From: Spirochaetia bacterium
GTDB taxonomy: Bacteria; Spirochaetota; UBA12135
DNA length: 6,604 nt
Assembly (NCBI GenBank): GCA_003497555.1
Contig: DNNS01000047.1
Coordinates: 1-6,604, forward strand
Direction of reading: 5' to 3'
Shown: positions 1 to 4,347 of the stretch, piece after piece
How the letters are laid out: every line of letters begins with the position of its first letter
Position numbering within the stretch: position 1 is the first letter of the stretch
Notes under the pieces: generated by a model
What the model was told of the DNA's origin: nothing
Databases searched by the model: none
Seen by the model: the letters and a program-made list of their open reading frames with translations, nothing else
Translations under genes and position numbers: made by a program

Positions 1-14
1 AAAATATTCCCATT

Positions 15-29
15 GCCCTCTAAGAGGGC
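15..29. repeat. Perfect short inverted repeat (6-bp GC stem, 3-base loop)
   Basis: GCCCTC (15-20) and GAGGGC (24-29) pair perfectly around a TAA loop. On the minus strand, the direction in which all genes here are read, the stem is followed by AATGGGAATATTTT. This has a few T residues but no immediate T-tract, so a terminator call would be weak. It could be a 3' mRNA-stabilising hairpin or part of a dispersed palindromic repeat. Confidence 0.5.
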
Positions 30-36
30 TGGGGTA

Positions 37-109
37 TTGGTCCTGCCTCAACATGTCCTTGTGGACCAACATGAAACATTTTCATTGTTTCGGGTGTCCC
101 GCAGAGGCA
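37..109. other. GC-richer intergenic block with nested inverted repeats, possible structured RNA or repeat element
   Basis: Several perfect complementary pairs are packed here: TTGGTCC (37-43) with GGACCAA (63-69), TGCCTC (44-49) with GAGGCA (104-109), GTCC/GGAC (55-58/63-66), ATGAAA/TTTCAT (71-76/80-85) and CGGG/CCCG (91-94/98-101). The 44-49/104-109 stem could enclose the three small hairpins as a four-way junction. The 37-43/63-69 stem would instead cross it, as in a pseudoknot. Bases 1-120 are about 49% GC by hand count, well above the flanking sequence, and the block ends abruptly near 121. Short reading frames cross it (for example one ending in a stop near 24-26 on the minus strand), but none has a ribosome binding site or recognisable product. 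Bases 121-212 are AT-rich and show nothing supportable. Confidence 0.35.
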
Positions 110-212
110 TGATGACTCCCTGGAAAATTTATTTAGTGGTTTTTTGGTATAATGGAATCTAATTGCATCAATAATCCTACATTGTAATTAATAAAAAATA
201 ATTGTTCAAAGG

Positions 213-1040
213 TTAAAATTTATCAGGAATTGTGCCTTTTTTTGCAACGGGAAGCTGTATTGTAAATAAATATTGGACTTTTGAGCCTTTAGGGCTTAAA
301 AAAGGTTTTAATACCGACTTATATGACATATTAATAAAACGCAGATCAAGATACTGGTTTTGAGGACCCCAAGAGAGCGCATCAATAATTGTGAATTTAT
401 TATTTTCTCCGGCATTAATATTCAATATGCCTGAATCCAGGCTGAAATATACCGAGGAACAAGATATAATTTGCTGAAAATTTTCTTTATCGTAATTTCC
501 GGTAAGAGTTTTAAGTATAGAGCCATTTAGGCTATCGATTTTCATACCTTTTTCAACGAATACGGATCTTGGCAATTCTATTCTTATTTGCGGTATTGGT
601 ATAGAATTAATGTATGTTATGTCTTGTAAAAGCATGATAGCGTAATCAAAAGTTATTAGACCGGAGATATTTATTTTTACCTTTTGAAAATATTGCGCAT
701 ATTCAGCATATTGTTCATTTCCTACTATTCCCTCTCTTTCAAAGTACAGATTATCATCAGAAACTACTACAAGTAAATTATTTTTATCTTTGATCTTCTG
801 AATAGCAGGTTGCCTTATTATTGTTTTTCCCTTTTTCCCTTCATAATTGCAGGTATCGTATATGTGAATTAGATCAATGATATTGATGAAATCAGCACTT
901 ATCTTGGTAATAACACCGAAACAATCTATATTCAGTTTAAATGATTTAAAATCCAGGGTGGTTTCTTTGGAAATTGTTTTTTCTGTTGGGTATACAATCA
1001 AGACAGCCAGGATAATTGCAGCGCCAATAAATTTTCTCAT
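213..1040 (-). CDS. Small exported protein of unknown function
   Basis: Not recognised as a named family. The start is placed at the ATG at 1038-1040 (MRKFIGAA...), giving 275 residues, because a GGAGG site lies 5 bases upstream of it. The in-frame ATG at 1052 sits on top of that site and has none of its own. Residues 1-17 form a classic export signal: basic MRK, then a hydrophobic stretch (IGAAIILAVLIVY). No obvious lipobox cysteine follows, so the protein is probably periplasmic, secreted or N-terminally anchored. The rest is rich in alternating Ile/Val/Phe and Asn/Asp/Lys strands without further membrane segments. The C-terminal part (roughly residues 205-268) reads like the end of a beta-sandwich, loosely reminiscent of galactose-mutarotase-like domains, but this is only an impression. 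No catalytic motif is visible. It is last in the gene row, 99 bases after the preceding stop, behind its own strong ribosome binding site and a TATAAT box, so it may be transcribed independently. Confidence 0.8.
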   Translation of the reverse strand: MRKFIGAAIILAVLIVYPTEKTISKETTLDFKSFKLNIDCFGVITKISADFINIIDLIHIYDTCNYEGKKGKTIIRQPAIQKIKDKNNLLVVVSDDNLYFEREGIVGNEQYAEYAQYFQKVKINISGLITFDYAIMLLQDITYINSIPIPQIRIELPRSVFVEKGMKIDSLNGSILKTLTGNYDKENFQQIISCSSVYFSLDSGILNINAGENNKFTIIDALSWGPQNQYLDLRFINMSYKSVLKPFLSPKGSKVQYLFTIQLPVAKKGTIPDKF

Positions 1041-1045
1041 AACAT

Positions 1046-1050
1046 CCTCC
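1046..1050 (-). promoter_or_regulatory. Ribosome binding site GGAGG that decides the start of the exported protein
   Basis: The minus strand reads GGAGG, then the 5 bases ATGTT, then ATG at 1040. The upstream in-frame ATG at 1052 overlaps the first G of this site and lacks its own, so the downstream Met is the better start. That start also puts the basic MRK directly before the hydrophobic core of the signal peptide. Confidence 0.75.
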
Positions 1051-1072
1051 ATGAAATAGCAGAAAGAATAAT

Positions 1073-1078
1073 ATTATA
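1073..1078 (-). promoter_or_regulatory. Possible -10 box (TATAAT) for the exported-protein gene
   Basis: A perfect TATAAT hexamer on the minus strand lies 32 bases upstream of the ATG at 1040, which would give a leader of about 25 bases containing the GGAGG site. No good -35 hexamer stands 16-18 bases upstream. A second candidate pair further up (TTAACT, 16 bases, TATATT) is about as plausible. The region is so AT-rich that chance matches are expected. Confidence 0.3.
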
Positions 1079-1139
1079 GATTTTTAATAATTCAAAATAA
1101 TATATGATCCAATAGAATAAAGTTAATATTACAAAATTT

Positions 1140-2123
1140 TTAATCCGAAGCTGCTATTTTATCTAATTTCCATGGCTTTTTCCTGCGAAACTTATTATTA
1201 AACAAATTTTTAATTTTTCTTTTTTGTTCCAGGTGTATCATACAGGCACGTATACATCCGCTGGCTCCTTCTAATGCCCGGGAATAACCATCAATCGGAT
1301 TAATTTTATAATCACGGGCTTCAATTCTTTTTTCACTGTTAAATTTCTTTTTATCCTCTTCTGTAACCATAAACGGATTATGAAATTCTGAAGAACCGCA
1401 GAATCCATAAGAACATTTAAGCATATCAATATCCGCCCATTCTATTTCCCGGCCGGCTAAAGTTATTTTTATTGTTTTATCTCTTGGTATTGCATTGTTT
1501 GTGCAGGCATTTGCACACATCATGCAACGATCGCAAAGCGGAGGGCCATTATAAAGCGGGTCTGGGTCTAACTGAGCATCGGTAATTATCAGAGCCAGCC
1601 TCTGGCGCGGTCCAAATTCAGGTGACAAAAACATTTTAGACCAGCCTATTTCTCCCAGGCCTGCCAGGAAAGCAGCTATTCTAACCTGTACAAATATATT
1701 TGGCGCTGGTTTTACATTTTCAACCGGCCGGCTATGCGCATAATTTTCTTTACCGGTCTTTTCAGGTTCTATTCCTGAAGCATCCGTATTTCCCCATAAA
1801 CAGCGGTTTGGAATACAAACTGCCTCATACCCATTATCTTCAATAACTTTACCGATTTTCCAGAGCACTAAAGGCTGATAAGTTCCATTAATACCCGCAT
1901 AACCCATCGAACTATAAAGTGAAAAAAAAGTTCCTTCTTCAATACCGCGGAATAAACCTCTGAAATGCCGGAATCCCAACACTATCATTGATTTAGCGTT
2001 AGGATGAATATAGCGCGGATCCATTTGTTTAGGCGCTCCTTCCCAGCGATCCATAGATGCAATACCCACTATGTCGGCACCGGCATCTTTGGAAATTTTT
2101 TTTATTTTTTGCGAATTGATCAT
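1140..2123 (-). CDS. QueG/reductive-dehalogenase-like [4Fe-4S] protein, 327 residues
   Basis: A soluble single-module protein of the COG1600-type superfamily. Family knowledge suggests an electron-transferring reductase, possibly binding a corrinoid; the substrate is unknown. Residues 1-150 form the N-terminal domain, with a conserved GADIVGI strand near 15-21 and AKSMIVLGF at 43-51. AGLGEIG (154-160), GPRQR (171-175) and TDAQLDPDP (181-189) match the conserved core of reductive dehalogenases and QueG. The ferredoxin part has a CxxCxxCxxxC motif at C197, C200, C203 and C207, followed by Thr rather than the usual Pro. It also has C237, C242 and a C290xxxC294 pair. C242 is an extra cysteine absent from the paralogues. 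There is no signal peptide. The C-terminus is basic, and the C-terminal domain of true QueG is missing. It is a close paralogue of the next gene upstream (34 of the first 50 residues identical by hand alignment). A strong AGGAGG site supports the start. Automated pipelines may call it epoxyqueuosine reductase, which the motifs do not support. Confidence 0.88.
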   Translation of the reverse strand: MINSQKIKKISKDAGADIVGIASMDRWEGAPKQMDPRYIHPNAKSMIVLGFRHFRGLFRGIEEGTFFSLYSSMGYAGINGTYQPLVLWKIGKVIEDNGYEAVCIPNRCLWGNTDASGIEPEKTGKENYAHSRPVENVKPAPNIFVQVRIAAFLAGLGEIGWSKMFLSPEFGPRQRLALIITDAQLDPDPLYNGPPLCDRCMMCANACTNNAIPRDKTIKITLAGREIEWADIDMLKCSYGFCGSSEFHNPFMVTEEDKKKFNSEKRIEARDYKINPIDGYSRALEGASGCIRACMIHLEQKRKIKNLFNNKFRRKKPWKLDKIAASD

Positions 2124-2128
2124 CTATT

Positions 2129-2134
2129 CCTCCT
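2129..2134 (-). promoter_or_regulatory. Strong ribosome binding site (AGGAGG) for the 327-residue paralogue
   Basis: The minus strand reads AGGAGG followed by 5 bases and ATG at 2123. This is a full consensus match and stronger than the site of the 345-residue paralogue. It supports the chosen start and efficient translation of this gene. Confidence 0.8.
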
Positions 2135-2171
2135 ATTCTGTCAGAAGTATTGTTTTACAGTACCATAGTAA

Positions 2172-2197
2172 TCCTGAATGAGATCAGGAAGCATTCA
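2172..2197. repeat. Overlapping, mutually exclusive hairpins in the leader of the 327-residue paralogue
   Basis: TCCTGA (2172-2177) and TCAGGA (2184-2189) form a 6-bp stem with a 6-base loop. TGAATG (2175-2180) and CATTCA (2192-2197) form an alternative 6-bp stem with an 11-base loop. The two share bases and cannot both form. In the minus-strand transcript neither is followed by a T-tract, so this is not a terminator for the upstream paralogue. It could be an mRNA-processing or stabilising element, an operator half-site pair, or chance. The remainder of the 154-base gap is AT-rich with no convincing promoter. Confidence 0.3.
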
Positions 2198-2277
2198 TTT
2201 TTTTATTTTTATTCATAACATAGGCATTTTACGATGTTCATCTATAATATCTGAATAAAAATTTACGGTGGAGTATT

Positions 2278-3315
2278 TTATTCGTCTTCTTCTATTTTTT
2301 CTGATAATTTGTCAGCGATATCCCAATTGATTTTCCATGGTTGTTTTGTTCTAAAAGGATTTTTGAATTTATTTTTTAATATACCTTTTTCTTCGAGATG
2401 AATCATACAGGCAATATGGCACCCTCTAAACCCGCTAATACTTCTGCCGTATTGATAGTGAGGCCCTATTTTGTAATGCATGGATTTGGTATAAGGAGCT
2501 TCCGTAAAACCTTTTTCATCTTCTTTTGTTAACATAAATGGATTATAATCTTTTACTCCGCCGTGCAGAGCTATACTGCAACGATTAAAATCCAGCTTGG
2601 CCCATTCAAAACTATTATCTATTAACTGTATTTTTACTTTTTCGTGTGTTGATATTGCTTTTGCCGGACAATTTTTAACGCATTCCATACAATTATCACA
2701 TATTGACCCTTGAAAAACAGGATCAGGTTCAAGCGGAGCATCTGTAATAATGGCAGCGAGCATTTGTCGCGGCCCATATTCCGGAGTTAAAAAAATTCCG
2801 CTATGTCCAATTTCTCCTAAGCCGGCCAAGCTGCCTGCAATTTTCAGCTGAAAAAACACATCAGGTTTTGGTCTCTCAGAATCTACCGGGCGAGACCAGG
2901 TATTGCCGGTTTTTCCATAGTTAGATACATTTACATATAAAAAATCCTGGCCTATATTATCTGGATTTATATTGTCTATATTGCTCCACGGAAAGTGATC
3001 GGGTATTGGTATTGATTCAAATCCATGATCCTCTAAAATTTTTGTGAAATTCCATAAAACAACGGGCTGAAAAATCCAGCGAGTTCCTTCATATCCCATA
3101 AGATTATGGGTTGCAAAAAAAGTACCTTCTTCTACTCCCCTGTAATTACCCCGGAGCATTCTGAAACCGAGGACTATCATTGACTTAGCCTCTGGAAAAA
3201 TAGTCCGCGGATCCATTTGCTTTGGAAGCCCTTCAAATCTATGCATGGTTGTTATACCAACTAGATCAGCACCATTTTTTTTAGCAAGTTTTTTGATTTT
3301 TTTGGAAGTTAACAT
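2278..3315 (-). CDS. QueG/reductive-dehalogenase-like [4Fe-4S] protein, 345 residues
   Basis: Paralogue of the 327-residue protein encoded just downstream, with the same layout and inferred role: a soluble iron-sulfur reductase, possibly corrinoid-dependent, substrate unknown. The N-terminal domain carries GADLVGI (15-21) and AKSMIVLGF (43-51). The core has AGLGEIG (164-170), EYGPRQ (179-184) and TDAPLEPDP (191-199). The first cluster motif is a textbook CxxCxxCxxxCP (C206, C209, C212, C216). The second half offers only C246 and the C299xxxC303 pair, one cysteine fewer than QueG. The position of the QueG catalytic Asp (13 residues before AGLG) is Pro151; an Asp sits next to it at 152. Relative to the 327-residue paralogue there is an insertion around residues 120-138 and a longer acidic tail (KLSEKIEEDE). 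There is no Tat or Sec signal. It follows the AraC-type gene by 107 bases and may be its regulatory target. The AAAGG site at a 6-base spacing supports the start; a nearby out-of-frame ATG (5 bases upstream) is not used. Confidence 0.88.
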   Translation of the reverse strand: MLTSKKIKKLAKKNGADLVGITTMHRFEGLPKQMDPRTIFPEAKSMIVLGFRMLRGNYRGVEEGTFFATHNLMGYEGTRWIFQPVVLWNFTKILEDHGFESIPIPDHFPWSNIDNINPDNIGQDFLYVNVSNYGKTGNTWSRPVDSERPKPDVFFQLKIAGSLAGLGEIGHSGIFLTPEYGPRQMLAAIITDAPLEPDPVFQGSICDNCMECVKNCPAKAISTHEKVKIQLIDNSFEWAKLDFNRCSIALHGGVKDYNPFMLTKEDEKGFTEAPYTKSMHYKIGPHYQYGRSISGFRGCHIACMIHLEEKGILKNKFKNPFRTKQPWKINWDIADKLSEKIEEDE

Positions 3316-3321
3316 GTCATA

Positions 3322-3326
3322 CCTTT
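3322..3326 (-). promoter_or_regulatory. Ribosome binding site (AAAGG) for the 345-residue paralogue
   Basis: The minus strand reads AAAAAAAGG, then TATGAC, then ATG at 3315. The spacing of 6 bases is good. The out-of-frame ATG inside the spacer is too close to the site to be a competing start. Confidence 0.6.
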
Positions 3327-3346
3327 TTTTATAAAATATTAATTTA

Positions 3347-3374
3347 ATTGTAATGAAATATTTTTAAAAAACAA
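3347..3374 (-). promoter_or_regulatory. Candidate sigma-70-type promoter for the 345-residue paralogue
   Basis: On the minus strand TTGTTT (3369-3374) and TACAAT (3347-3352) are separated by 16 bases. The -10 matches consensus at 5 of 6 positions and the -35 at only 3 of 6. A weak -35 is typical of promoters that need an activator, and a possible activator gene lies immediately upstream. The high AT content makes chance matches likely. Confidence 0.3.
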
Positions 3375-3382
3375 TAGAAAAT

Positions 3383-3407
3383 ATTCTGTTTATAGTGGTT
3401 AAAATTC
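3383..3407 (-). promoter_or_regulatory. Possible AraC-type operator half-sites, 21 bases apart
   Basis: Two GAATxTT copies on the minus strand begin at 3407 and 3386, exactly 21 bases (two helical turns) apart in direct orientation. The nearer copy ends close to the candidate -35 element. AraC-family activators commonly bind direct repeats on one helix face overlapping the -35, so the geometry fits. The shared sequence is short and AT-rich, so the call is speculative. Confidence 0.2.
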
Positions 3408-3422
3408 AGATTTATAACGCGG

Positions 3423-4301
3423 TTATTTAAGTGAATATTGAATAAAAAATTGCTCGCGCAATTTTTTTGGCGTTTTGTTTGTTATTTTTTTGCATATTTT
3501 AGAAAAATAATGTTCATCATTAAAACCAACCATGAATGCAATTTCTTTGATCTTGATATTTGGATCGCGTAAAAGAATTTTTGCTTTTTTTAAACGGATA
3601 TTATTTAATAATTTTATTGGAGTAATTTTAAATTTTTTTTTAAATAAATAACAGCAATATTTTGGGTCTAAATTTAAAAGCAGGCCGATGTCTTTTAAAG
3701 TAATATTTTTTGAATAATTATTTTCCAGGTACCAAATTGCTTTATCAAATTTATTCATAATCTGATGGTTTTTATATGTTGCGGTGCGGCTTGCAACAGC
3801 AATGCGTAAAATTTCAAAAAGCATTGAGAAAGCTTCTGTATATGCCATATATTTATAGCCAAGCAGCCCATTGTTATATTCCTCTTTTATTTTGTTTATT
3901 TTCAACAACTGATTTTTTTCGGATTTTACAATATATATAATTTGGTGATTATTTGTTACAAAATCAAGATATTGTTTTAATTCACTCCATTGTTCTATAT
4001 CATGATGCAAATTAAAGTTAAATGTATGGAAATTTATATTATCTTGGCTAATCCATCTGTGAGGTAATAGCGGAGGTATGATAATTACATTACATGGATT
4101 TATTTTATATTCTTGTGTTGTTTCTAAAATACAATTTGCTTTAATTGTAAAGATAATTTGATAAAAAAAATGAGAATGTTTTTCACCGCAGAAATATGGT
4201 TTATGTGTATTTTCTCGAATACAGAAAAAGGGTTCAGGTAAATTATCTATAATAAGCAGTTTTGATGAATCTGGCGAGGTATAGGATTTTCTTTTTTTCA
4301 T
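3423..4301 (-). CDS. AraC/XylS-family transcriptional regulator with cupin-like sensor domain
   Basis: A 292-residue DNA-binding regulator, the normal length for this family. The N-terminal half looks like the AraC cupin-type ligand-binding domain: KHSHFFYQIIF (41-51), where the HxH resembles the usual start of the barrel, and NVIIIPPLLPHRW (71-83), the characteristic strand ending in PH. Residues 185-285 are the double helix-turn-helix domain. The first HTH lies around 200-222 (ITLKDIGLLLNLDPKYCCYLFKK) and the second around 248-272 (KIKEIAFMVGFNDEHYFSKICKK), followed by the conserved TPKKLR. The ligand cannot be read from sequence; this subgroup often senses sugars or other small molecules. 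Its position between the fusion gene and the paralogue pair suggests it controls one or both, which is inference. There is no recognisable ribosome binding site before the ATG, and a possible -10 lies only 7 bases upstream, so the mRNA might be leaderless. GC content is much lower than in the iron-sulfur genes (about 20-25% in sampled lines). Confidence 0.93.
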   Translation of the reverse strand: MKKRKSYTSPDSSKLLIIDNLPEPFFCIRENTHKPYFCGEKHSHFFYQIIFTIKANCILETTQEYKINPCNVIIIPPLLPHRWISQDNINFHTFNFNLHHDIEQWSELKQYLDFVTNNHQIIYIVKSEKNQLLKINKIKEEYNNGLLGYKYMAYTEAFSMLFEILRIAVASRTATYKNHQIMNKFDKAIWYLENNYSKNITLKDIGLLLNLDPKYCCYLFKKKFKITPIKLLNNIRLKKAKILLRDPNIKIKEIAFMVGFNDEHYFSKICKKITNKTPKKLREQFFIQYSLK

Positions 4302-4308
4302 TCGTTAT

Positions 4309-4337
4309 ATTATGATTTTATAATAAAAAATTTTAAA
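4309..4337 (-). promoter_or_regulatory. Weak candidate promoter immediately before the AraC-type gene
   Basis: On the minus strand TTTAAA (4332-4337), a 17-base spacer and CATAAT (4309-4314) form a promoter-like pair (4 of 6 and 5 of 6 matches). The -10 ends 7 bases before the ATG at 4301, so transcription would begin at or within a base or two of the start codon. The 46-base gap holds no ribosome binding site and no terminator for the upstream gene. Confidence 0.22.
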
Positions 4338-4347
4338 TTACATCTCA

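Noticed and set aside
15..29. GC hairpin as terminator for the exported-protein gene
   Set aside because: It is nearly 190 bases past the stop codon and lacks an immediate T-tract on the minus strand.
24..80. Short minus-strand reading frames across the GC-rich block, one beginning MKMFHVGPQG and one running to the window edge
   Set aside because: Very short, no ribosome binding site, no recognisable product, and overlapping the inverted repeats that better explain the composition.
877..1059. 60-codon plus-strand frame opposite the exported-protein gene
   Set aside because: It is antisense to the signal-peptide region, with no supporting motif.
2172..2210. Stem TGAATG/CATTCA followed by a T-rich run on the plus strand, resembling an intrinsic terminator
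   Set aside because: All genes read on the minus strand, where the stem is preceded by A residues and not followed by T residues. No plus-strand gene ends here.
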